DNA of 64,000 nucleotides, from contig DHHM01000020.1 of assembly GCA_002403305.1 (NCBI GenBank), forward strand, positions 146,875 to 210,874. The letters run 5' to 3'. The stretch is from Bacteroidales bacterium UBA4772. Its GTDB lineage: Bacteria > Bacteroidota > Bacteroidia > Bacteroidales > VadinHA17. The notes beneath the pieces are model-generated. The model saw only the letters and a list, made by a program, of their open reading frames with translations. It was not told where the DNA came from and did not search any database. This document shows, in pieces, positions 37,123 through 45,475 of this stretch (its first letter is position 1; every line of letters begins with the position of its first letter). A program made the translations under genes and the position numbers.

Positions 37123-37160
37123 AAGAAAGCTGTCCCGTTTCCGGGGCAGCTTTCTTTTTT
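37123..37160 (-). terminator. Intrinsic terminator of groSL
   Basis: A 15-bp stem (37123-37137 with 37142-37156, one G-T pair) and loop TTTC, reading AAGAAAGCTG in and CAGCTTTCTT out. It lies 22 bp beyond the groL stop. A T-run on the plus side makes it potentially bidirectional. Confidence 0.85.
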
Positions 37161-37181
37161 CAACTATTAGGCTATATTAGC

Positions 37182-38816
37182 TTACATCATGCCCGGCATA
37201 CCGCCGCCGCCCATTCCGGGGTTAGGCATCGGGTTTTCTTCCTTCTCCTCGACAACCACTGCTTCGGTGGTGAGGAACATACCGGCTATTGATGCCGCAT
37301 TCTCGAGAGCTATCCTTGCAACCTTGGCCGGATCGATGACACCGGTCTTGAAGAGATTCTCGAACTTGTCAGTCTGAGCATTGTACCCGTAGTCGCCCTC
37401 GCCTTCACGTACCTTCTGTACAATCACAGCACCTTCCTTGCCGGCATTGACAACGATCTGGCGGAGGGGCTCCTCAATGGCCCTCTTGACAATCTCGATA
37501 CCGGTATTCTGGTCATCGTTGTCGCCTTTCAGCTTTTCAAGCAGCGGAATTGCTCTCAGGTAGCCGACACCGCCGCCGGGGATGATACCCTCTTCTATTG
37601 CAGCGCGTGTTGCATGAAGGGCGTCGTCGACGCGGTCTTTCTTCTCCTTCATCTCAACCTCAGAGGCAGCACCGATGTAGAGCACCGCAACGCCGCCGGC
37701 CAACTTGGCAAGCCTCTCCTGAAGCTTCTCCCTGTCATAGTCGGAAGTGGTGGTTGAAATCTGCTGCTTGATCTGGTTGACGCGTGCCTGGATCATCTCC
37801 TTATCGCCTGCGCCGTTGACAATGGTGGTATTCTCCTTGTTCACAGACACTTTGTCAGCTACACCAAGATCACTCATGGTGGCATTCTCAAGCTTCATGC
37901 CCCTCTCTTCCGAGATGACGGTGCCTCCTGTCAGAATGGCAATATCCTCAAGCATCTCCTTCCTCCTGTCGCCAAAGCCCGGAGCTTTGACGGCACACAC
38001 CTTCAGTGAACCACGGAGACGGTTGACAACGAGGGTGGCAAGAGCTTCGCCCTCAACATCCTCGGCAATGATCATGAGACCGCGCCCCGTGCGGGCTGTC
38101 TCCTCGAGAACGGGGAGAAGGTCTTTCATTGATGATATCTTCTTGTCGTGAATGAGAATGTAGGGGTTCTCCATCTCAACTTCCATCTTGTCAGCATTGG
38201 TGACAAAATAGGCTGAGATATACCCGCGGTCAAACTGCATCCCTTCAACAACTTCAACCTTGGTTTCGGTTCCCTTGGCCTCCTCAACGGTGATGACACC
38301 TTCCTTCTTCACCTTATCCATGGCAGCAGCTATGAGCTTGCCTATCTCCTCATCATTGTTGGCCGATATGCGTGCAACCTGTTCAATCTTCTTCAGGTCG
38401 TCGCCCACGGTCTGCGACTGGCTCTTCAGGCTCTCCACAACCTTTAGAACGGCCTTGTCGATGCCTCTCTTAAGGTCCATCGGGTTGGCTCCTGCGGTTA
38501 CATTCTTCAGACCGACAGTTATTATACTCTGTGCAAGGATGGTGGCAGTGGTTGTGCCGTCACCTGCAGTGTCAGAAGTCTTGGATGCCACCTCTTTGAC
38601 CATCTGGGCTCCCATGTTGTGAAAGGGATCTGACAGTTCTATCTCCCTGGCAACGGTCACACCGTCCTTGGTCATCTGGGGTGCACCGAATTTCTTCTCA
38701 AGCACAACGTTACGGCCTTTGGGACCGAGGGTAACCTTTACTGCATCAGCAAGCTGATCAACGCCCTCTTTCAGGAGGTTACGTGCTTCGATATTGAATT
38801 TTATTTCCTTTGACAT
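37182..38816 (-). CDS. groL: Chaperonin GroEL
   Basis: 60-kDa chaperonin subunit, cytoplasmic, folds client proteins with GroES and ATP. 544 residues. The ATP-binding segment GPKGRNVVLEKKFG and DTAGDGTTTATILA are intact, and the C-terminus carries the Gly-Met tail (GMGGGGMPGMM). Second gene of groSL, 21 bp after groS. Confidence 0.98.
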   Translation of the reverse strand: MSKEIKFNIEARNLLKEGVDQLADAVKVTLGPKGRNVVLEKKFGAPQMTKDGVTVAREIELSDPFHNMGAQMVKEVASKTSDTAGDGTTTATILAQSIITVGLKNVTAGANPMDLKRGIDKAVLKVVESLKSQSQTVGDDLKKIEQVARISANNDEEIGKLIAAAMDKVKKEGVITVEEAKGTETKVEVVEGMQFDRGYISAYFVTNADKMEVEMENPYILIHDKKISSMKDLLPVLEETARTGRGLMIIAEDVEGEALATLVVNRLRGSLKVCAVKAPGFGDRRKEMLEDIAILTGGTVISEERGMKLENATMSDLGVADKVSVNKENTTIVNGAGDKEMIQARVNQIKQQISTTTSDYDREKLQERLAKLAGGVAVLYIGAASEVEMKEKKDRVDDALHATRAAIEEGIIPGGGVGYLRAIPLLEKLKGDNDDQNTGIEIVKRAIEEPLRQIVVNAGKEGAVIVQKVREGEGDYGYNAQTDKFENLFKTGVIDPAKVARIALENAASIAGMFLTTEAVVVEEKEENPMPNPGMGGGGMPGMM

Positions 38817-38837
38817 TGCTATTCTGTTTTTTGGTTA

Positions 38838-39122
38838 TTACGAAATATAAAGTACATCGGACTGAGACAGAAGGAGGTAATCAGTGCCGTCGATATTCAG
38901 TTCCTGACCGGAGTACTTTCCATAGAGAACGTTATCTCCTTTTTTGAGTTCCATCTCTTCATCTTTCTTCGAAGCTCCTACAAGAACAACTGTGCCTGCG
39001 CGAGGTTTTTCCTTTGCTGAATCGGGGATGATAATGCCGCTGGCGGTCTTCTCTTCTGCCTCCCGGGGCTTGATGAGAACTTTACCTGCCAGCACCTTTC
39101 CTTTTAGTTGTGCCATTGTCAT
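38838..39122 (-). CDS. groS: Co-chaperonin GroES
   Basis: Seven-fold lid of GroEL. 94 residues from ATG 39122, or 92 from ATG 39116 (MAQLKGKVLAGKVLIKP). The mobile loop region (EEKTASGIIIPDSAKEKP) and the GDNVLYGKYSG strand are typical. No CIRCE inverted repeat (TTAGCACTC type) is seen upstream, so HrcA control is not evident. Confidence 0.96.
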   Translation of the reverse strand: MTMAQLKGKVLAGKVLIKPREAEEKTASGIIIPDSAKEKPRAGTVVLVGASKKDEEMELKKGDNVLYGKYSGQELNIDGTDYLLLSQSDVLYIS

Positions 39123-39162
39123 TAGTTTTATAGTTAAACAATATTTTTTTCTGCCTTATATT

Positions 39163-39180
39163 GTCATAATCTGTGCCAAA
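39163..39180 (-). promoter_or_regulatory. TGGCAC box upstream of groS, possible sigma54-like element
   Basis: Minus strand reads TTTGGCAC (39180-39173), then seven bases, then TGAC. The first half matches the sigma54 -24 box; the second matches the -12 TTGC box only in part. It lies 40-58 bp before the groS start. No TAnnTTTG match is found in this gap. Tentative. Confidence 0.25.
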
Positions 39181-39191
39181 TGAGTATTGGC

Positions 39192-39227
39192 AAAAAAAAA
39201 GTGTCAGTTCATGACAAACTGACACTT
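39192..39227 (-). terminator. Intrinsic terminator after secG
   Basis: AAGTGTCAGTT (39199-39209) pairs perfectly with AACTGACACTT (39217-39227) around a 7-nt loop. On the minus strand the stem is followed by a run of T (39200-39192). It separates the secG operon from groSL. Confidence 0.9.
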
Positions 39228-39248
39228 CAATATCTTCTTCCTGTCATT

Positions 39249-39602
39249 TTATTCGTTACTCCCGTCAGGCTGCTGTTCCTGCTCAGTGAGAGGTGTCGGT
39301 AACGTAGGGATGGCATTGGGATCCTGGGCTCTTTCAATGGATGACTTGATGACAGACTCCTTTGCAACCTCTCCCCTGGGAATGGATGCCGTTGCTGCCA
39401 GGCAGAGAACCACAATTGCCACACCGAGAGTCCATGTCGATTTCTCAAGGAAATCAGCTGTCTTGCGTACTCCCATCGACTGGCCGGCGGAGGTGAAGTT
39501 GGCGGCCAGGCCTCCTCCCTTGGAGTTCTGTACAAGCACCACCATGATTACCAGGACACATGCCAGGATCACCAAAATTGAGATAAAAATGTAAATACCC
39601 AT
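39249..39602 (-). CDS. secG: Preprotein translocase subunit SecG
   Basis: 117-residue two-span subunit of the SecYEG channel. TM1 is about residues 4-24 and TM2 about 57-76; the conserved cytosolic loop QNSKGGGLAANFTSAGQSMG lies between. The C-terminal Pro/Gln/Glu-rich tail is normal for Bacteroidota SecG. It is the last gene of the operon starting at 42892, 7 bp after the TPR gene. Confidence 0.95.
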   Translation of the reverse strand: MGIYIFISILVILACVLVIMVVLVQNSKGGGLAANFTSAGQSMGVRKTADFLEKSTWTLGVAIVVLCLAATASIPRGEVAKESVIKSSIERAQDPNAIPTLPTPLTEQEQQPDGSNE

Positions 39603-39609
39603 TGTTATG

Positions 39610-41127
39610 CTATTTTATTAACTCTTCTATCTTTTCAATACGGCCTGCAAAGTAAGCACTTTTTTCCGGATATTGCAATGAGAGTTTCTGATAAATATTT
39701 ATCGCCTTGGTGTAATAGCCCTGGTTGACGTAAATCTTTGCCAGTGTTTCGGTTATAAAGGTTGCCTCCTCTTCGTCGCCCGGCTCTGAAAGATCCCTGA
39801 CCGGCTGATCCTCGCCCGGCGTCATCCTCTCGATGGTAGGACTTATACTGATAAACCTGTCAATAAGGTCGGCCGGCGTCAGCGCCCTGACACTCTCTTC
39901 CGCGGATTCCTTCCCGGTGAAGGTATCGTCGGGCAGCAACTCCAGCAGGTGTTCTGCTTCAGGTTCCGCCTCCGATGCAGGTTGCAGTTCCGTCTGTGCA
40001 TCCTCCTCGCCTCTGACCACGGTTTCAGGTTGATCCGCCGGGAGGGGTGCCTCATCATCTACACCTGTAAGGATGTCTTCGGGTTCATCTGCCGGGAGGG
40101 GTGCAGTATCAACTTTGTCGGCGGTCTGTTCTGCCTCCATCGTGCTGACTTGTTCGCGGGTGATGATCTCCAGCTCCCTGAGCCGTGCCTCTATCTCAGC
40201 CACAAGCTCCTCCCGGGACCGTAGCCCGGCATTGACATCCTCAGTGGGTACTTCCTCCGGTACAACTTCCTGTTCGGAAGTATCCTCAGCGTCAATTTCA
40301 TGTTCCGCAGATTCATCAGGGGTGACTTCCTCCGGTACAACTTCCTGTTCGGAAGTATCCTCAGCGCCGGTTTCATGTTCCGCAGTTTCATCAGGGGAGA
40401 CTTCCTGATCTGCTGTACCCTCCGAAGCGGGTTCATACTCTGTGATGTCCGGCTCTGTCGGCTCCGCAGCAAGGGGTTCACCATGAACAACTCCCGGCTC
40501 CGGCTCCTGATCAGCAATTTGTTCCGGATGATGCGGCTCTTCCGAGACATTCTTTTCAATCAATTCAGCGGCCGGCTCCTCATCAGTTACCGTAGCACCT
40601 GCATCCTGTATTGCCCCGAATGCCGCCTCCTCTTCTGTCACCTCCTCTGCGGGCTCCTCCGGAGTTGAATCTGCAACGGGCTCCTCATCGGTAACCGCCG
40701 CAACAGGCTCCTCCCCGCTCTCTGCAGCCACAGATTCTTCCACAGCCACCTCATCAGCAGGCTCCTCAATGTTTTCACCGGCCACTGCTCCATCCACAGC
40801 CGCCCCGGCAACAACCTCCTCATCGGTTACAGCCGCAACAGGCTCCACAGTCTCCTCCTGCATCACCTCCGGCTGCCCGGTGGTCTCCCCGCCGGGTGAG
40901 AGGTAAATATAGTGATAGAGCACCGCCCGGTCACTGACCGAAAGAGCTGATGCCTTCAGCTGTGAGTCAAACCTGATGTCGGCATTCTCCTTCAGCCCCT
41001 TGAGCAGCAGGAGATGTGCGGAATGAAACCAGGGGAAGAGGGCGGTGAGCTCTCTCAGACCCTCTATGTCGGCCGTGCCAGGGAGGCCGATGCCGACTAT
41101 AAACCTGTTGAATTCATTCCTGTTCAT
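39610..41127 (-). CDS. Acidic-repeat protein with C-terminal TPR-like segment
   Basis: 505 residues. The N-terminus (about 1-85, FIVGIGLPGTADIEGLRELT and RAVLYHYIYLSP) and the C-terminal TPR-like helices (ETLAKIYVNQGYYTKAINIY) are conserved-looking. Between them, about residues 90-400, is a very acidic Glu/Val/Pro/Thr-rich region that must be disordered. Part of it is a 25-residue tandem repeat (EDTSEQEVVPEEV core), encoded by a 75-bp near-identical DNA repeat around 40258-40408. No signal peptide. It lies between lptE and secG, so a role in envelope assembly is possible but unproven. Confidence 0.82.
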   Translation of the reverse strand: MNRNEFNRFIVGIGLPGTADIEGLRELTALFPWFHSAHLLLLKGLKENADIRFDSQLKASALSVSDRAVLYHYIYLSPGGETTGQPEVMQEETVEPVAAVTDEEVVAGAAVDGAVAGENIEEPADEVAVEESVAAESGEEPVAAVTDEEPVADSTPEEPAEEVTEEEAAFGAIQDAGATVTDEEPAAELIEKNVSEEPHHPEQIADQEPEPGVVHGEPLAAEPTEPDITEYEPASEGTADQEVSPDETAEHETGAEDTSEQEVVPEEVTPDESAEHEIDAEDTSEQEVVPEEVPTEDVNAGLRSREELVAEIEARLRELEIITREQVSTMEAEQTADKVDTAPLPADEPEDILTGVDDEAPLPADQPETVVRGEEDAQTELQPASEAEPEAEHLLELLPDDTFTGKESAEESVRALTPADLIDRFISISPTIERMTPGEDQPVRDLSEPGDEEEATFITETLAKIYVNQGYYTKAINIYQKLSLQYPEKSAYFAGRIEKIEELIK

Positions 41128-41136
41128 CAGCCGTCT

Positions 41137-41661
41137 CTACCAGTTGACAAATGCCCTGTTGAAAATATCCTCCACCAGCATCTTCACGATCTCCTCCGTG
41201 AGGCTGGCCTCAACGGCGCTCAGGTCAAGGGCACTGTTGTAATCCTGATACCGCGTGAAAGACTGGTCGTAACTGAGTTCCTGGTCAAAGCTGTTTACAT
41301 ACCTCACCCGGACTGTTATTGAAAAGCGGTTCGAGGCAGCCTGCTCATTACCGCTGACGGTCAGAGGCTGGGTCTTGTAGTCGGTGATGTCGCCCTCAAA
41401 GCTCAACTCACCGCCGGCAGATACCATGTCGAGGTTGGTCTGCGCCCTGCATTGATCGATGAGCGCGTCTGTCAGTACCTGGTTGAGTCCCGGCTGCACC
41501 AGGCTGGCCCTGTTCTGAAACGGTGCGACACTGATGGTCTTTGCCTCAGGAGGTATGGAGGCCCCGGTGAAGGAGTATGTGACCTTTATTCCGCAACTCA
41601 CTGTCACCATGAGCAGGGCCAGAGGCAGTAAGATTCGTACCGTTTTAATCGTCAAGGTCAT
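41137..41661 (-). CDS. lptE: LptE family LPS-assembly lipoprotein
   Basis: 174-residue outer-membrane lipoprotein that would plug the LptD translocon for lipopolysaccharide. Signal sequence with lipobox LMVTVSC (Cys23), then KVTYSFTGASIPPEAKTISV and IDQCRAQTNLDMVSAGGELS, the layout of the Bacteroidota LptE family. The ATG at 41661 overlaps the upstream regulator gene by 17 bp; no later start would keep the signal peptide. lptD is not in the window. Confidence 0.9.
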   Translation of the reverse strand: MTLTIKTVRILLPLALLMVTVSCGIKVTYSFTGASIPPEAKTISVAPFQNRASLVQPGLNQVLTDALIDQCRAQTNLDMVSAGGELSFEGDITDYKTQPLTVSGNEQAASNRFSITVRVRYVNSFDQELSYDQSFTRYQDYNSALDLSAVEASLTEEIVKMLVEDIFNRAFVNW

Positions 41662-42892
41662 ACTCTTTTATTTTCCTGTAGAGGGTCCTTTCAGAGATAC
41701 CCAGCTCAGCCGCGGCAAGCTTCCGCTTGCCGTTATTCTTTTCAAGCGCTTTTTTGATAAGCTCTTTCTCCCGGTCTGTCAATGAGAGCGACTCTTCCAC
41801 CACCTCTTCGGTGTCTTCTATGACCCTGTTCTCCCGCGGCGGAACGTATCCCATCTGGGGCGCCTGCGGTGATTCAAACGACGGCCTGCGTACAGCGCTG
41901 TCACTGAAAAGGTTGCGTGCTGCCCTGGCGCCGCTCTCCGTAAGATTGTCTGCGTCCGTGCCCGAATTCAGAAGATCATATACAAGGTTTTTGAGATCAT
42001 GCATGTCGCTCTTCATATCGAAGAGCACCTTGTACAGTATCTCCCTCTCCGTGTTGAAGTCCTGTCCCCCGGGAGCGTTGATTGGCACAGGCAGGCGTCC
42101 GCTCTGATAGTCGGGCAGATAACGCGAGAGAATGACGGCAGTAATCTCACGATCCTGCTCGATGACCGATATCTGTTCGGTGGTGTTCTTGAGCTGTCTG
42201 ACATTACCGGGCCAGTAATAGTGGACCAGCATCTCCCTGGCCTCACTGTCGGGCCTGATGGCCGGCATGCGGTAACGCTCCGCAAAATCTACCGCGAACT
42301 TGCGGAACAGCAGTATAATGTCATCACCCCTCTCCCGTAGCGGCGGTATCCTTACCGGCACGGTATTGAGCCTGTAGAAGAGATCCTCACGAAACTTGCC
42401 CGTGGCTACCGCCCTCACAATATCAATGTTTGTGGCGGCTATCACTCTCACATCGGTCTTCTGCACCTTTGAGGAGCCGACCCTGATAAACTCACCGGAT
42501 TCCAGAACCCTCAGAAGCCTCACCTGCGTCGAGAGAGGCAGCTCGGCCACCTCATCGAGGAAGATGGTGCCGCCGTTGGCCACCTCAAAATATCCTTTCC
42601 GGCTGTCGGTAGCCCCGGTGAAAGCCCCCTTCTCATGGCCGAAAAGCTCAGAATCAATGGTGCCTTCCGGAATGGCACCGCAGTTTACGGCGATGTAGGG
42701 CCCATGCTTGTGGATGCTGTACGTGTGTATCACCTGGGGGAAAACCTCCTTGCCGGTGCCACTCTCACCGGTTATCAGCACCGACAGATCGGTGGGGGCC
42801 ACCTGGACGGCAATGTCTATCGCCCTGTTAAGTCCTTCATGATTGCCAATGATCCCGAACCTCTGCTTTACACTCTGTAACTCCTTCATCAT
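41645..42892 (-). CDS. Sigma54-dependent transcriptional activator without receiver domain
   Basis: 415 residues from ATG 42892. The AAA+ domain starts almost at the N-terminus: Walker A GESGTGKE (42-49), the sigma54-contact loop GAFTGA (89-94), Walker B GGTIFLDEV, and the sensor region YYWPGNVRQLKN. A ~110-residue linker rich in charged and Pro residues leads to a Fis-type helix-turn-helix (KLAAAELGISERTLYRKIK). There is no receiver, GAF or PAS input, so control must act on expression or through a partner. A longer upstream frame exists but its extra residues look non-coding. First gene of the lptE-TPR-secG operon; regulators of this type next to lptE are common in Bacteroidota. Confidence 0.9.
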   Translation of the reverse strand: MMKELQSVKQRFGIIGNHEGLNRAIDIAVQVAPTDLSVLITGESGTGKEVFPQVIHTYSIHKHGPYIAVNCGAIPEGTIDSELFGHEKGAFTGATDSRKGYFEVANGGTIFLDEVAELPLSTQVRLLRVLESGEFIRVGSSKVQKTDVRVIAATNIDIVRAVATGKFREDLFYRLNTVPVRIPPLRERGDDIILLFRKFAVDFAERYRMPAIRPDSEAREMLVHYYWPGNVRQLKNTTEQISVIEQDREITAVILSRYLPDYQSGRLPVPINAPGGQDFNTEREILYKVLFDMKSDMHDLKNLVYDLLNSGTDADNLTESGARAARNLFSDSAVRRPSFESPQAPQMGYVPPRENRVIEDTEEVVEESLSLTDREKELIKKALEKNNGKRKLAAAELGISERTLYRKIKEYDLDD

Positions 42893-43034
42893 TTTGCAAT
42901 AGACTGCGAATTTACTACTTTTTTGGATTATGTTGAAGCAGTTTTTCTGTCGCGGCCGACCGTGAAACACAACTATCACCGTCCGCCTTAAACATTTGGA
43001 CCCTCCCATTGTTATAGTCATGGAGTAAGTAACA

Positions 43035-43934
43035 ATGAGAGAGATGAATGCAGGAAGCCGGACATACTCAATTAAAGACCTTGAGTCATTCTGCGGGATA
43101 AAGGCCCATACTATAAGAATGTGGGAAAAACGTTACGGGATTCTCACGCCCGACAGGAGCGATTCAAACATACGATTCTACAGTGAAGATGAGCTGAAAA
43201 AGCTGATTACCATATCTATCCTCAACCGCAACGGGATGAAGATATCAAAGATAGCAAAGCTTGACGACAGTCAGCTGCTGCGTGAGGTTCTGAAGACAGG
43301 GTCGCCGGAGGATAACGGCAATGGCACCTTCAAGCCCGGAGATCTGATAATATCGGCACTCCGGTTCAGCGAGGAGGAGTTTCGTGAGAACCTGAGTCGC
43401 TTTGTCAGGGAAAAAGGACTGGCACAGGCATATCTCGATGTCTTCTACCCCCTGATGCAGAAAGCCAGGGTGTTGTGGCTTACAGACTGCATATCCAAAC
43501 CACAGGAACAGTTCATCAGGCATGTCATAAAGACTATACTTATTTCCGGGGAGATTTCCCTGGATGACCCTCTCAACGGAAAGAGTGCCGCAATCATCAA
43601 CATGGGAGACAATGAGATAGAGAATAACCTCATCTTTCTTAAATATCTCCTCCGGAAAAAGGGCTTTGATGTTATCTATACGGAAGGAACCCTTACATTA
43701 AACGATATCAGGGACATACATTCTGTCAGGCCTTTTACGGTACTGGCACTCAATCTTCACGCCTCGGAGCCTGATGATGAGGTCATGAAGTTCTGCAGCG
43801 ACCTTGCCGGGGAGCTGGCTCTCAAGAAAACTGTTGTACCGGGCAGATATGACCGTAGCGGATCATGGAGCAACGGCATAACAAAAGCTGTCTGCTCGCC
43901 TGCCGAACTGGCAGAATGGGCAGACAGCCTCTGA
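43035..43934 (+). CDS. MerR family regulator with B12-binding-like domain
   Basis: 299 residues. The N-terminal MerR helix-turn-helix (YSIKDLESFCGIKAHTIRMW and EKRYGILTPDRSDSNIRFYS) is clear. The middle (about 100-180) resembles the helical cap of cobalamin-binding regulators such as CarH, and the C-terminal Rossmann-like part (SAAIINMGDNEIENNLIFLK, then KKGFDVIYTEG) resembles the B12-binding domain, but the cobalamin-ligand motif DxHxxG is absent. So it is probably cobalamin-independent. It stands alone and divergent from the sigma54 activator. Target genes unknown. An alternative ATG lies at 43044. Confidence 0.88.
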   Translation: MREMNAGSRTYSIKDLESFCGIKAHTIRMWEKRYGILTPDRSDSNIRFYSEDELKKLITISILNRNGMKISKIAKLDDSQLLREVLKTGSPEDNGNGTFKPGDLIISALRFSEEEFRENLSRFVREKGLAQAYLDVFYPLMQKARVLWLTDCISKPQEQFIRHVIKTILISGEISLDDPLNGKSAAIINMGDNEIENNLIFLKYLLRKKGFDVIYTEGTLTLNDIRDIHSVRPFTVLALNLHASEPDDEVMKFCSDLAGELALKKTVVPGRYDRSGSWSNGITKAVCSPAELAEWADSL

Positions 43935-43955
43935 TAATATCCTGAATTTTAACGG

Positions 43956-44330
43956 TTATTTTACACCAACCCTGACGCCTCTCTTGTGCGGCCAGCAGGG
44001 AAGGGTCTGGGGAGCCCTCTTTGCAGCTTCAACCCATTTGCCGGAAGCATTGGACCCGAACTTGAAAACCCCTGTGGCGATCGCCTTCGGTACAAAAAGC
44101 GTCTGAATATAATCGCCCTGCTCATCCTCAAGCCATACAGCCATGAGGGGGTAATAGAGCGAGGGGCCGCCGTAAAACTTAACCTCTATCTCAGGTCCTT
44201 CACCTGCCGGGTTGGTGACTATGTCAGTAAAGGTCTGCCTCTGCGTCAGCCTTGACGAGGAGGGGGTCGACGAGCATGAGGCCAGCATGGCCGCCGTCAG
44301 TATTATAATAATGTATCTCATCTCTTTCAT
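43956..44330 (-). CDS. Small lipoprotein, probably C-terminally truncated
   Basis: 124 residues with a lipobox (AAMLASC, Cys19). The mature part has a beta strand (GPEIEVKFYGG), then MAVWLEDEQGDYIQTLFVPK and AKRAPQTLPCWPHKRGV. From memory this resembles DUF2271-like periplasmic proteins, whose sequence usually continues for another 50-70 residues after the HKRG segment; here the frame stops eight residues later. It may be a decayed gene. The merR gene converges on it with 21 bp between stops. Function unknown. Confidence 0.55.
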   Translation of the reverse strand: MKEMRYIIIILTAAMLASCSSTPSSSRLTQRQTFTDIVTNPAGEGPEIEVKFYGGPSLYYPLMAVWLEDEQGDYIQTLFVPKAIATGVFKFGSNASGKWVEAAKRAPQTLPCWPHKRGVRVGVK

Positions 44331-44485
44331 TCCTGTTTATTTTTTTCTTTGGTCGAATGAAACTTGAAGGAAATTTCATATTCGATTCACAATATGAGGC
44401 TTTCCGGTTGCAGGCCATATTTTGTTCACATTTTCTGCAACAAAACAATACAAAACAGAGAAAGTTCAACTATTAATCGCTTTGG

Positions 44486-45463
44486 TTACATCAGGCCCCT
44501 GAAATATTTCTCCTCTGCCTCCAGGTCTATGTAAGGTGCCCTGCTTCTCAGGTCGCTTATCCTTTCAAGCATGGCAGTTGCAAAAGGCGCCGTCTCGCGT
44601 TTACCACCAGAGATACGGTGGGCCCTGGCGCGGGTTATACGGGCAGCCTCGCTCCAAAGCCTGAGTGTGGGACTGTCAATGAATACCGAAGTGAATTTTT
44701 CCCAGATATAGTCGATGGCTGTCTCCGAGGGATGCACCATGTCAGTGCCGTAAAAGCGGTAATCGCGCAGCTCATCCATGAATATCTCGTAGGCAGGAAA
44801 ATAACCTGTCACCGAAGGGTGCGAGAGCAACTCCTCAACGGCGAGGAGCAGATGAGCCTTGCTAAGCTGGTTTTCGTGAGCGCCGTCACTGAGGTGGCGG
44901 ACAGGACTGACGGTGAGCCATATCTTAAGTGAGGGGTTCAGCACTGCAAGACGGTCTATCGTCCCGCGCCATCTTTCGGCTATCTCCTCCCATGAGGCCT
45001 GTCGCCTGTCGAAGAGTCCTGAGGGCAGCTTGTGGCAGTTGGCCACGATGGCGCCGCTCTCCCTGAGAGTGTAGATATATGATGTACCGAAGGTGACAAA
45101 TAGGAACGAAGCTTCCCTGATGAGCGAGGAGGCTGCCCGGCTGACCTCGTTCAATCTTTCTGTCAACACATCGCGGTCATATGATGAGAAGGCAGTGTGA
45201 TGGTCAAGGCTTATGTACCTGTTCTGATGAAGGTATATGTCGTCCGCGGTATAAACATGAGCTGACACGAACCTGTCGAGGGCACCTGCCACCGAGAAGG
45301 GATTGAAGAGTGTGCCGTGGGGGTTGGTCATCACCTTCAGCTTGCCTGCTGCCATCCGGTAGCCGATCTCGTTGGCAAAGCAGGAGCCGAGGAACATCAC
45401 CGGGGTATCATAGGTGATCCCTGCATCCGAAGCGGGAAGCGGAACCGTTGTTCTCAGTTCCAT
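44486..45463 (-). CDS. GSCFA domain protein
   Basis: 325 residues. The name-giving motif GSCFANEIG is at about residues 26-34. The family belongs to the SGNH/GDSL-like hydrolase fold; a later motif FYGTDMVHPSETAIDYIWEK contains the expected Asp and His. Activity is unknown, possibly on a polysaccharide. It starts 12 bp after the alpha/beta hydrolase stop, so the two hydrolases probably form an operon. Confidence 0.88.
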   Translation of the reverse strand: MELRTTVPLPASDAGITYDTPVMFLGSCFANEIGYRMAAGKLKVMTNPHGTLFNPFSVAGALDRFVSAHVYTADDIYLHQNRYISLDHHTAFSSYDRDVLTERLNEVSRAASSLIREASFLFVTFGTSYIYTLRESGAIVANCHKLPSGLFDRRQASWEEIAERWRGTIDRLAVLNPSLKIWLTVSPVRHLSDGAHENQLSKAHLLLAVEELLSHPSVTGYFPAYEIFMDELRDYRFYGTDMVHPSETAIDYIWEKFTSVFIDSPTLRLWSEAARITRARAHRISGGKRETAPFATAMLERISDLRSRAPYIDLEAEEKYFRGLM

Positions 45464-45475
45464 GGAGTAATTATA

